DNA of 8,868 nt, taken from assembly GCA_050330055.1 (NCBI GenBank), contig JBHJOF010000380.1:1-8868 (forward strand). The letters are read 5' to 3'. Each line of letters opens with the position of its first letter. The stretch's first letter is position 1. Below the pieces are notes generated by a model. The model saw only the letters and a program-made list of their open reading frames with translations, ran no database searches and was not told the origin of the DNA. A program made the translations under genes and the position numbers. Source of the stretch: JBHJOF01 sp050330055. Its GTDB lineage: Bacteria > Pseudomonadota > Alphaproteobacteria > Kiloniellales > JAKSDN01. Shown one piece after another: positions 1 to 5,930 of this stretch.

Positions 1-1333
1 CCAGGAGGTCCTGCAGCTTGACGCGCAGCGTGGTGTCGTAGCGGTCGCGCGGCACGTAGATCATGCAGGAGACATAGCGCTCGAAGGGGTCGCCCCGCAC
101 GAAGAGCGCTACCCGATGCCGCTCCTGCAGATGCAGCACGCCCTGTGTGATCTCGAGCAGCTCTTCGGCCGGGATCTGGAACAGCTCATCGCGCGGATAG
201 GTCTCGAGGATGTGCTGCAGCGCCTTGCCATCGTGGCTGTTCGGCGCAAAGCCGGAGCGCTCGAGCACCTGGTCGACCTTGTCGCGCAGCAGCGGAATCT
301 CGCGCGGCGAGCGCGAGTAAGCGACGGACGTGAAAAGACCGATGATGAGCCGCTCGCCGGTCACGTTGCCACGGGCATCGAACGACTTGACTGCGATGGC
401 GTCCATGGCGACAGGGCGGTGCACGGTGGCGCGGCGGTTCGCTTTGGACACGCGCAGCAGCACCGGCTTCTTGACGAAGTCGCGCACCTCGGCCGGCAGC
501 TTGCCGAGCGAGCGCAGGCCGTCGAACACCGAGTAGGTCTCGTCGCGCAGGATGCCGAGGCCGCTTTTCTTGTCGATCCGCGCCACCGCCTGGGCGCCCC
601 TTCCGTGGAAGTGGTATTCGCGATAGCCGAGATAGGTGAAGTGATCGTCATCGAGCCAGCGCAGAAACTCCACGCCCTGGGCGATCTCCCGCACCGCCAG
701 CTTGGGCGGGCTGTTCTCGAGCTCGGAGATCAACTCGCGGCAGCGCTGGCGCATTTTCGGCCAGTCCTCGACCGAGATGCGCACGTCGCTCAGCACCCGT
801 CGCAGGCGTTCCTCGATCTCGGCCAGCATGCTGTCGGGCTGCTCGCTGATCTCGACGTGCATGAGGGATTCGCGCAGCGCGCCCGCCGGTCCCTCTCGCG
901 TATCGTGTACCGACTTGATCTTGCCCTTGCTGTCGCGATGGACGTCGAGGATCGGATGGATCACCAGATGCACCTCACCGTCATAGCCGGCAAGCGCCAA
1001 GGTCACCGAATCGACCAGGAACGGCATGTCGTCGTTGACGATCTCGATCACCGTGTGGGACGAGCGCCAGCCCCAGTCGCCGCCGCGCGGGTTGGAAGCC
1101 CGCACATTGGCGCTGCCCTCGCTGCGCTGCTGCGCGAACTCGAGCAGCGACATGCCGGCGCCGGCGAGATTCTCTGGTGTTTCGCCCAGGATGTCCTGCG
1201 GCGGAACGTTGGCATAGAGCAGCTGAATGAAGTTCGCGGCGCGCTTGGCCTGGGACGGCGTCAGCCCCTTGCCGGCTGCTTTCGCTACGCGCTTGATCAA
1301 CTCGCGCTGCTGCGCTTCGGCCTTGCTCGGCAT
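1..1333 (-). CDS. gdh2: NAD-specific glutamate dehydrogenase, large (~1600-aa) bacterial type; N-terminal part only, cut by the window edge
   Basis: Reading the minus strand from ATG at 1333 gives 444 uninterrupted codons to the window edge. The family oxidatively deaminates glutamate to 2-oxoglutarate and ammonia using NAD+, in the cytoplasm, and usually has about 1600 residues, so roughly the first quarter to third is here. Visible signatures are the N-terminal ACT-like regulatory region with EIVNDDMPFLVDSV (97-110), FLRWLDDDHFTYLGYREY (223-240), SGLGILRD (257-264), RERLI-like GERLIIGLFTSVAYSRSP (326-343) and HRVALFVRGDPFERYVS (406-422). The catalytic Rossmann domain lies beyond the edge. 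The start is the first in-frame ATG before the conserved block; a purine-rich GGGGGAG lies just upstream with short spacing. It is transcribed divergently from the gene at 1668. Family assignment is secure; the fate of the C-terminal part cannot be seen. Confidence 0.96.
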   Translation of the reverse strand, partial: MPSKAEAQQRELIKRVAKAAGKGLTPSQAKRAANFIQLLYANVPPQDILGETPENLAGAGMSLLEFAQQRSEGSANVRASNPRGGDWGWRSSHTVIEIVNDDMPFLVDSVTLALAGYDGEVHLVIHPILDVHRDSKGKIKSVHDTREGPAGALRESLMHVEISEQPDSMLAEIEERLRRVLSDVRISVEDWPKMRQRCRELISELENSPPKLAVREIAQGVEFLRWLDDDHFTYLGYREYHFHGRGAQAVARIDKKSGLGILRDETYSVFDGLRSLGKLPAEVRDFVKKPVLLRVSKANRRATVHRPVAMDAIAVKSFDARGNVTGERLIIGLFTSVAYSRSPREIPLLRDKVDQVLERSGFAPNSHDGKALQHILETYPRDELFQIPAEELLEITQGVLHLQERHRVALFVRGDPFERYVSCMIYVPRDRYDTTLRVKLQDLL

Positions 1334-1667
1334 AACTCCCCCTGTTGTCGGCCTCATTGGCCGGCCCCTCTGGCCCGCTTGCTCGTGTCTGGGGCGGGCG
1401 CCGGCCGTGCGGCTCTTCGTAGCCATTGGTGAAGCTCGTGCATACGAATGGTTAAACATATAGCCGTGCGGCGCAAGCGCCGCCCGGAAATTGCCGCAGC
1501 TCTACACTCTTTGTTAAGGGCCCTGGTGGTGGAGTTCCCCGGAAATCTGCGGCGCCGGGCGGCGGCCGGCAAAAGCCGGGGCGGGCCCGCAAAACCCCCG
1601 ATCTCGTTAGGGTCTTGCGGCAGCCCAGAGACCGCCGCGCCGTGCCAGTGGCAAGGGAATCCCGAGC
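1334..1667. other. Divergent intergenic spacer between gdh2 and the small membrane protein gene
   Basis: This 334-bp spacer should hold the promoters for both flanking genes, but I see no convincing -35/-10 pair on either strand. An AT-richer patch (1446-1463) includes TATATG on the minus strand, which could be a -10 for gdh2, though no -35 sits at the right distance. A GC-rich hairpin lies immediately beside it (listed separately). Open frames here (for example 1448-1780 plus) lack recognisable protein character and I treat them as noise. Confidence 0.5.
1468..1483. repeat. Perfect GC-rich inverted repeat in the gdh2 upstream region
   Basis: The arms GCGGCGC and GCGCCGC (7 bp) flank AA, giving a perfect 16-bp palindromic hairpin. 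It lies about 135 bp upstream of the gdh2 start and abuts the AT-rich patch that is the best -10 candidate on the minus strand. It could be an operator or merely a GC-rich chance palindrome; there is no T-run to make it a terminator. Confidence 0.35.
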
Positions 1668-2003
1668 ATGCTGATGGGCGACGTCCACGCCGAGCAGCTC
1701 ATGCGCAGCATCGAGCCGGCCGTCCTGCAATCGCTGAGCCCGGCCCAGCAGGAGGCGATCCGCGATGCCGCCCGGCATGACGCCTGGGTCGGCCACCCGG
1801 TCGACCTGCGGCTGTCGCTGCCGCTGCCCTTCGGCCACTTCTACGTCACGCTGGTCGCCGGCCGCGAGCGGCGCAGCGACGCGCGCCGCCGCAGCGAGCA
1901 CCACCCGCTCGACAGCCTGGGCAACGTCTGCTTCTTCGCCGGCGCCACGGTGATGCTGGCAGCGCTCGGCTTCAGCCTCGCCTCGCTGCTCGGCCTGATC
2001 TAG
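1668..2003 (+). CDS. Uncharacterised 111-aa protein with one C-terminal membrane helix
   Basis: I do not recognise a named family with certainty. The protein has a soluble N-terminal part with an acidic/helical stretch (residues 1-40), a central block PVDLRLSLPLPFGHFYVTLV (44-63) followed by a basic cluster AGRERRSDARRR (64-75), and one hydrophobic segment at about 86-110. The basic cluster before the helix suggests a single-pass inner-membrane protein with its N-terminal part in the cytoplasm. The ATG at 1668 has AAGGGA at 1653-1658 with 9-nt spacing; an in-frame ATG at 1674 is possible. Strong third-position GC and a sensible domain layout argue for a real gene. The stop codon TAG (2001-2003) is the first three bases of a palindromic repeat, so the present C-terminus may have been set by repeat insertion. 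Function unknown. Confidence 0.75.
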   Translation: MLMGDVHAEQLMRSIEPAVLQSLSPAQQEAIRDAARHDAWVGHPVDLRLSLPLPFGHFYVTLVAGRERRSDARRRSEHHPLDSLGNVCFFAGATVMLAALGFSLASLLGLI

Positions 2004-2106
2004 AGCATGATCCGATCCGATTGAATCGGATCATGCTCTATAACTTCTTGATTGGTCGCATTTTCGGACGGCGAACCGGCATCCACTTCGCCTGAAAATG
2101 CTCTAG
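2001..2106. repeat. Composite intergenic palindromic repeat (two adjoining hairpin modules)
   Basis: Module 1 (2001-2040) is a perfect inverted repeat: 16-bp arms at 2001-2016 and 2025-2040, beginning TAGAGCATGATC and ending GATCATGCTCTA, around an 8-nt loop. Module 2 (2058-2101) is an imperfect stem: GCATTTTC (2058-2065) pairs with GAAAATGC (2094-2101), and GGCGAA (2070-2075) pairs with TTCGCC (2087-2092). The octamer TAGAGCAT or its complement marks three places: 2001-2008, 2033-2040 and 2099-2106 (last copy slightly offset), so the modules share boundaries. From memory, repeats with GAGCATGATC and GCATTTTC...GAAAATGCTCTAG ends are common in alphaproteobacterial intergenic DNA. A role as terminator for the upstream gene is possible but unproven. 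Confidence 0.85.
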
Positions 2107-2188
2107 CCGGGCGGCCGGCACAAAGCGTAGCCCTGCGCCGGCGGATGGGCAGAGCGATTCATGCTTGACCCTGTCCCGCCCGGGCCTT

Positions 2189-2194
2189 AGGTGA
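2189..2194 (+). promoter_or_regulatory. Ribosome binding site deciding the start of the AIG2-like gene
   Basis: AGGTGA lies 6 nt before the ATG at 2201, and no competing start in the same frame has a comparable site. This supports the 192-aa reading that begins directly with the family's N-terminal strand. Confidence 0.6.
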
Positions 2195-2200
2195 CGCGCC

Positions 2201-2779
2201 ATGCGGTTCTTTTTCTTCGGCACGCTGATGGACCGGGACGTCCTGGAGGCGGTGATCGCGCGGCCGGCGCCGGCCGGGCCCTTTCCGCGCGCCGTCCTGC
2301 CGGGCTATCGCCGGGTCAAGCTGCGCGGCGAGAGCCACCCCCTGATTCTCCCGGCGGACCTGGCGGCGCCACAGGCGCTGCCCAGGGGCCTAGCCGTTGA
2401 CGGCGTGATCGTCGAGGGCCTGCTGCCGAGCGACATCGACCGCATCATGTTCTACGAGTCGATCGACTACGAGCCCAGACCGGTGCGCGTGACGCCGATC
2501 GAGCAGAGTGGCGCCGGGGCCGGGCCGGTCGAGGCGCACGTCTTCATCGGCAGCGCCGAGGCCAAGCACGATGACGAGCCCTGGGACTACGCGCGCTGGC
2601 TGGCCGAGGACAAGCCGGCCGAGCTGCAGGAGGCGCGGCTGTGGATGGCGCTCTACGGCGCCATCGACTACGCCGAGGCCGACCGCCTGTGGGAGGAGGC
2701 CAGGGCCAGCGGCCGGCCGATCGAGGATCTGGTCTCCGAGATTCTCGCCCGCCCGCAGCGCGCCCGCGCCGGCGGCTGA
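2201..2779 (+). CDS. Gamma-glutamylcyclotransferase/AIG2-like family protein
   Basis: The 192-aa protein opens with MRFFFFGTLMDRDVL, matching the AIG2/GGCT signature in which a first beta strand leads into a [FY]-G-[ST]-L-M substrate loop (here 6-10). A conserved LPGYRRV (33-39) and the FYESIDYEPRPV segment (84-95) follow; Glu86 occupies the position of the family's catalytic acid. Relatives remove gamma-glutamyl groups as 5-oxoproline or act on gamma-glutamylamines, but many bacterial members are uncharacterised, so the substrate is unknown. Residues after about 120 form a charged helical tail (WDYARWLAEDKPAE, then WMALYGAIDYAEADRLW) longer than the ~110-150 aa core and probably a lineage-specific extension. 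It is a cytoplasmic protein without signal peptide. It appears to be transcribed alone, between a repeat and vapBC. Confidence 0.85.
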   Translation: MRFFFFGTLMDRDVLEAVIARPAPAGPFPRAVLPGYRRVKLRGESHPLILPADLAAPQALPRGLAVDGVIVEGLLPSDIDRIMFYESIDYEPRPVRVTPIEQSGAGAGPVEAHVFIGSAEAKHDDEPWDYARWLAEDKPAELQEARLWMALYGAIDYAEADRLWEEARASGRPIEDLVSEILARPQRARAGG

Positions 2780-2904
2780 GGCCTTCCTCTCCGATTCACG
2801 CCGAGGGTTTGGCGGGCTCAAGCGCCGCGGTCTTGTGCGGGCAATGGTCCGCCAATCCCCTCATGAATCAGGGAAGCGAAGCCCCTGTCCGGAAAGTGAA
2901 GCCC

Positions 2905-2933
2905 TTGCAATTCCAGCCTGGATAGGCTATGTA
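2905..2933 (+). promoter_or_regulatory. Predicted vapBC promoter
   Basis: TTGCAA (2905-2910) is separated by exactly 17 bp from TATGTA (2928-2933), a plausible sigma-70-type pair. The predicted -10 lies inside the left arm of the palindromic operator and transcription would start near its centre, so bound antitoxin would occlude the promoter. Confidence 0.45.
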
Positions 2934-2955
2934 TATCCCAGTGGGATATACATAG
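2927..2955. promoter_or_regulatory. vapBC operator: perfect 29-bp palindrome
   Basis: Arms of 14 bp at 2927-2940 (CTATGTATATCCCA) and 2942-2955 (TGGGATATACATAG) are perfect complements around one central G. It ends 7 bp before the vapB start and overlaps both the predicted -10 and the Shine-Dalgarno AGGG (2954-2957). A TATATCCCA-type palindrome directly upstream of an AbrB-fold vapB is typical of the site where VapB or the VapBC complex represses its own operon. Confidence 0.85.
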
Positions 2956-2962
2956 GGTTTGC

Positions 2963-3196
2963 ATGACCAGCTCTACCGTGTTCACCAGCAACCGCAGCCA
3001 GGCCGTGCGGCTGCCCAAGGCAGTCGCCTTTCCCGACGCCGTGCATAAGGTCGACATCCTGAAGATCGGCCGCAGCCGCGTGATCGTGCCCCAGGGCAAG
3101 CGATGGGACGAATTGTTCCAGAGCGGCCCACGCGTCAGCGAGGACTTCATGGCTGAACGCCAGCAGCCCGCCGCCGAGGAGCGCGAGCTGCTCTGA
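2963..3196 (+). CDS. vapB: VapB antitoxin, AbrB/MazE swapped-hairpin type
   Basis: The 77-aa protein has the standard two-part antitoxin layout. Residues 4-45 match the AbrB/SpoVT DNA-binding fold, with the hallmark SNRSQAVRLPKA (9-20) and the strand IGRSRVIVPQG (35-45). The tail from about 48 (WDELFQSGPRVSEDFMAERQ) is the segment that in this family wraps around VapC and blocks its active site. It starts at ATG 2963 with AGGG 5 nt upstream, immediately after a perfect palindromic operator, and its TGA overlaps the vapC ATG by one base, giving translational coupling. It should autorepress the operon, most strongly when bound to VapC. The pair looks intact. Confidence 0.95.
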   Translation: MTSSTVFTSNRSQAVRLPKAVAFPDAVHKVDILKIGRSRVIVPQGKRWDELFQSGPRVSEDFMAERQQPAAEERELL

Positions 3197-3594
3197 TGCT
3201 CGCCTACATGCTCGACACCAACATCTGCATCTATGTGATGAGAACCTATCCGCCGGAGCTGCGGGACAAGTTCAACGCGCTCGCCGAGCAGCTCTGCATA
3301 TCGAGCATCACGCTGGGCGAGCTGCACTATGGCGCCGAGAAGTCGGCCCGCCGTGCCGAGAACTTGACGGCGATCGAGCATTTCGCGGCGCGCCTCGAGG
3401 TGCTGCCGTTCGGCGATAAGGCTGCGGCGCACTACGGTCAGCTGCGGGCGGAGCTGCAACGAGCGGGAACGCCCTGCGGAGCGCACGACATGCAGATCGG
3501 CGGCCACGCCCGCAGCGAGGGCCTGATCCTCGTCACCAACAACATGCGCGAGTTCGCCCGCATGCCGGGCATAAGGGCGGAGAACTGGGTCTAA
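3196..3594 (+). CDS. vapC: VapC toxin, PIN-domain ribonuclease
   Basis: The 132-aa protein is a full-length PIN domain. It begins MLAYMLDTNICIYVM with the first metal-binding aspartate D7, then has E42 in ITLGELHYGAEKS, D98 in GAHDMQIGGHA and the NN pair N115/N116 in LVTNNMREF, so the complete acidic active site is present. VapC enzymes are Mg2+-dependent RNases that cut tRNA or rRNA; the target cannot be read from sequence. A GAGGAG lies 14 nt upstream inside vapB, a long spacing, so translation is probably coupled through the overlapping TGATG. The last codons (MPGIRAENWV) match normal C-termini of this subfamily, so the MITE-like element starting at the stop codon has not visibly truncated it. 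Confidence 0.96.
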   Translation: MLAYMLDTNICIYVMRTYPPELRDKFNALAEQLCISSITLGELHYGAEKSARRAENLTAIEHFAARLEVLPFGDKAAAHYGQLRAELQRAGTPCGAHDMQIGGHARSEGLILVTNNMREFARMPGIRAENWV

Positions 3595-3777
3595 TACCAA
3601 CGGCCGTTAGTTCTGACTCGTCATCCCGGATGCGATGCAGCACGCAGTGCTGCTTCGCTGATCCGGGATCTTCCCGATGGAAGGCTTCGATAGCGCCGGA
3701 TCCCGTGTCTGCACCGCATCACTGCGTGCTGCGGTGCGCACGGGATGACGGGTCAAGAATAAGCACCGCTGGTATAA
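3592..3777. mobile_element. MITE-like element, 186 bp, with long imperfect terminal inverted repeats
   Basis: The outer ends are near-perfect inverted copies over about 40 bp. The left end starts TAATACCAACGG (3592-3603); the right end, read on the other strand, starts TTATACCAGCGG (3777-3766). Both continue to the shared CGTCATCCCG core (3619-3628 and 3741-3750, exact complements). Two hairpins sit inside: CCCGGAT/ATCCGGG (3625-3631 and 3661-3667), and TCCCGTG/CACGGGA (3701-3707 and 3739-3745) enclosing GCACCGCA/TGCGGTGC (3711-3718 and 3730-3737). It encodes no plausible protein, as expected for a non-autonomous element moved in trans. I recall GTCATCCCGG-type palindromes as frequent in alphaproteobacterial intergenic regions. 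The left end coincides with the vapC TAA. Confidence 0.75.
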
Positions 3778-3896
3778 GGCGTGAAATGAAGCTCGCGCCG
3801 GAAAGTCGACCGGGCGCCTGCGGGTGTGTGACGGCCCGCTCACGCCCTCGCGGTTGCGTCGCTTCAACAGGATACGGATTTAGGGAATGAGGAAAC

Positions 3897-3971
3897 TGGA
3901 GCGGGCGATGAGATTCGAACTCACGACCCCAACCTTGGCAAGGTTGTGCTCTACCCCTGAGCTACGCCCGC
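3897..3971 (-). tRNA. tRNA-Gly (anticodon GCC), CCA encoded
   Basis: The minus strand folds as a complete cloverleaf: acceptor GCGGGCG/CGCCCGC, D-arm stem GCTC/GAGC with loop AGGGGTA, anticodon stem CAACC/GGTTG around TTGCCAA (anticodon GCC), T-arm GTGAG-TTCGAAT-CTCAT, then U73 and an encoded CCA (3899-3897). All stems pair except one G-T wobble in the T stem. It reads glycine GGC/GGU codons. No other tRNA adjoins it, so it is a single-gene unit. Confidence 0.98.
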
Positions 3972-4013
3972 GCCGCTCCGGCCGCTGATGCAACCGCAAT
4001 TTCGGAGTGGGCA

Positions 4014-4040
4014 CTTAAACCCTTTCGCGGTGCTTTGCAA
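4014..4040 (-). promoter_or_regulatory. Possible promoter of the tRNA-Gly gene
   Basis: On the minus strand TTGCAA (4040-4035) precedes TTTAAG (4019-4014) by 15 bp; a one- or two-base shift of the -10 gives 16-17 bp. Transcription would start about 35 nt before the mature tRNA 5' end, a sensible leader length. The -35 hexamer is identical to the one predicted for vapBC. Confidence 0.35.
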
Positions 4041-4172
4041 GGGGGGAGTTGTCGGCCCCCGGCACCGGCCCCGAAGATGCCGATCCTGCCGGCAAATCCT
4101 TGCTCAAAGCTTGCCCCCGACCCTTGTTGGAGTTCTTGCTGATGCCGCGCGGCTTCATTAGGGTCGCGCGCC

Positions 4173-4799
4173 ATGAGCGAGAGCAGCCCCCAGAGCCGGC
4201 CCGAGGCCGAGCAGGCCGCCAGCCAGGCGGTCCCGGCCCTGCTGGCCGACGGCAGCCAGCCGGCCAGCCCGTCGGACCTGCTGCGCCGGCTGGCCGAGCT
4301 GGAGATCCAGAGCAGCACCATCATGCACGCCCCGGTCTTCACCGTGGAGCAGGCCAAGGCGCTGCGCGGCGAGATCCAAGGGGCCCACATCAAGAACCTC
4401 TTCCTGCGCGACAAAAAGGGCACCATGTGGCTCCTGACCTGCCTGGAGGACCGGCCGCTCGACCTCAAGGCGCTGGCCGGGCGCATCGGCTCCGGCCGGC
4501 TGTCGTTCGGCAGCGCCGAGCGCCTGATGAAGCACCTGGGCGTGGTGCCGGGCGCGGTCACCCCCTTCGCCGTGATCAACGACAAGGGGGGCGCGGTGCA
4601 GGTGCTGCTCGACAAGGCGCTGCTGGAGATCGCACCGCTCAATGCCCATCCGCTGGACAACGCCATGACCACCTCGCTGGAACCGCAGGACCTGGTGCGT
4701 TTCCTCGAGGCCGAGGACCATCCGCCGCAGCTCCTCGAGCTTGACGCCCCCGAGGACCCCCCCAAGGACGCCCCCAAGGACGCCGTGGGAGACGCCTGA
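4173..4799 (+). CDS. proXp-ala: ProXp-ala-type prolyl-tRNA editing protein (YbaK/EbsC fold, Ala-tRNA(Pro) deacylase)
   Basis: This 208-aa protein matches the free-standing editing domains that hydrolyse alanine mischarged on tRNA(Pro), backing up prolyl-tRNA synthetases that lack their own editing domain. Family blocks are in order: MHAPVFTVEQAKALRG (51-66), GAHIKNLFLRDKKG (70-83) with the catalytic-type lysine K74 followed by N75, RLSFGSAERLMKHLGV (109-124), GAVTPFAVIND (127-137) and LNAHPLDNAMTT (156-167). The first ~33 residues are a low-complexity extension not needed for the fold, so a later start is conceivable, but ATG 4173 has AGGG 9 nt upstream. The C-terminus carries a short Pro/Asp/Lys tail with an exact 12-bp tandem duplication (4759-4782). 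It lies upstream of the cnoX cluster, separated by 192 bp. Confidence 0.93.
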   Translation: MSESSPQSRPEAEQAASQAVPALLADGSQPASPSDLLRRLAELEIQSSTIMHAPVFTVEQAKALRGEIQGAHIKNLFLRDKKGTMWLLTCLEDRPLDLKALAGRIGSGRLSFGSAERLMKHLGVVPGAVTPFAVINDKGGAVQVLLDKALLEIAPLNAHPLDNAMTTSLEPQDLVRFLEAEDHPPQLLELDAPEDPPKDAPKDAVGDA

Positions 4800-4991
4800 T
4801 CGCAGGTGGCGCGAGGGCCGGCCCGTCACAGCCTTGCCTCGGGCGCCATGAACCGCCATCTTCTTGGGCAGATTTGGCAAGGGAATGCGGGACCGTCAGC
4901 GGCCCGCCGAGACCAGCGCCCCCGACAGTGTCCCGGAGAGCCTGACCCGGACAAAGCGATTGGGCGGTAGCCGCATCCAAGGAATGGGACT

Positions 4992-5930
4992 ATGGACACA
5001 CTCATCGGCACAGGGCCGGCCGGCAGCCAGGGTGGCGCCGCCAGCGCCGGGGACCTGATCAAGGACGTCGACACGGCGACCTTCGCGGCGGACGTGCTCG
5101 ACGCCTCGATGACGGTCCCGGTGATCGTCGATTTCTGGGCCACCTGGTGCGGACCCTGCAAGACCCTGGGCCCGGCACTGGAGAAGGCGGTCAAGGACGC
5201 GCGCGGCGCGGTCAAGCTGGTCAAGATCGACGTCGACCGCAACCAGGAGCTGGCGGCGCAGATGCGCATTCAGTCGATCCCGGCGGTCTACGCCTTCTTC
5301 CAGGGCCGGCCGGTCGATGGCTTTGTCGGCGCCCAGCCGGAGAGCCAGTTGCAGACCTTCGTCAAGCGCCTGGCCGAGCTGGCCGGCACCAACCTGGGAC
5401 CTTCGCCGGTCGAGCAGGCGCTGGAGCAGGCCAATGCGGCGCTCGAGGGCGGCCAGCCTGCGGCCGCCTCGGCGCTCTACGCACAGGTGCTGCAGCACGA
5501 GCCGGACAACGCCGCCGCGCTCGCCGGCATGATGCGCTGCCGCCTGGCGACGGGCGACACCGCCGGCGCGCGCAAGATGTTCGAGAGCCTGACCGAGGAG
5601 CTGCGCGGCCGCAGCGAGTTCGAGCCGGTCGCCGCCTCGCTGGAGCTCGCCGAGGCCAGCTCGGCGGCGGGGCCGATCCCGGAGCTGATGGAGCGAGTGG
5701 CACACGACCACAACGATCACCAGGCGCGCTTCGATCTGGCCATGGCGCTCTACGCCAACGGCAAGCGCGAGTCCGCGGTCGACGAGCTGCTGGAGATCGT
5801 GCGCCGCAAGCGCGACTGGAACGACGAGGCGGCGCGCAAGCAGCTGCTCAAGTTCTTCGAGGCATGGGGGCCGACCGATCCCTTGACCCTCTCGGCGCGG
5901 CGGCGGCTGTCCTCCCTGCTGTTTTCATGA
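4992..5930 (+). CDS. cnoX: CnoX-type chaperedoxin (thioredoxin domain plus TPR region)
   Basis: The 312-aa protein has a thioredoxin domain at about 22-128 with VDFWATWCGPCK (46-57), active-site cysteines C53 and C56, and the cis-proline in QSIPAV (P97). A helical TPR-like region follows from about 135 to 305, seen in alternating alanine-rich repeats such as AALEGGQPAAASALYAQVLQ and FDLAMALYANGKRESAVDEL. This architecture is CnoX/YbbN, a cytoplasmic holdase that protects substrates from oxidation and hands them to GroEL or DnaK. E. coli YbbN lacks a full CXXC, whereas this protein retains CGPC, so thioredoxin-like redox activity is expected. ATG 4992 is preceded by AAGGA with 8-nt spacing. 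Its TGA overlaps the next gene's ATG by four-base ATGA, indicating coupling to the LON-domain gene. Confidence 0.95.
   Translation: MDTLIGTGPAGSQGGAASAGDLIKDVDTATFAADVLDASMTVPVIVDFWATWCGPCKTLGPALEKAVKDARGAVKLVKIDVDRNQELAAQMRIQSIPAVYAFFQGRPVDGFVGAQPESQLQTFVKRLAELAGTNLGPSPVEQALEQANAALEGGQPAAASALYAQVLQHEPDNAAALAGMMRCRLATGDTAGARKMFESLTEELRGRSEFEPVAASLELAEASSAAGPIPELMERVAHDHNDHQARFDLAMALYANGKRESAVDELLEIVRRKRDWNDEAARKQLLKFFEAWGPTDPLTLSARRRLSSLLFS

Noticed and set aside
116..1432. Long 438-codon plus-strand open frame
   Set aside because: It lies antisense to the glutamate dehydrogenase frame, its translation is Arg/His/Leu-rich with no family features, and the minus-strand reading has clear conserved motifs.
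2165..2193. TTGACC-17 bp-TAGGTG as promoter for the AIG2-like gene
   Set aside because: The spacing is ideal, but the -10 is poor, coincides with the ribosome binding site, and would put the transcription start at the start codon.
3592..3777. Repeat-rich segment after vapC as a CRISPR remnant
   Set aside because: The copies are inverted and nested rather than direct and evenly spaced, so a MITE-like element explains them better.
2780..3971. vapBC segment as an island integrated at the 3' end of tRNA-Gly
   Set aside because: The tRNA 3' end faces vapBC, but I find no duplicated tRNA 3' fragment and no integrase.
4158..4880. Minus-strand open frames opposite the tRNA-editing gene
   Set aside because: Compositional shadows of the plus-strand gene, which has complete family motifs.
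5147..5926. Upstream extension of the LON-domain frame to 5147
   Set aside because: This part overlaps cnoX in another frame and translates to Gly/Arg-rich noise; the LON domain begins just after ATG 5927.
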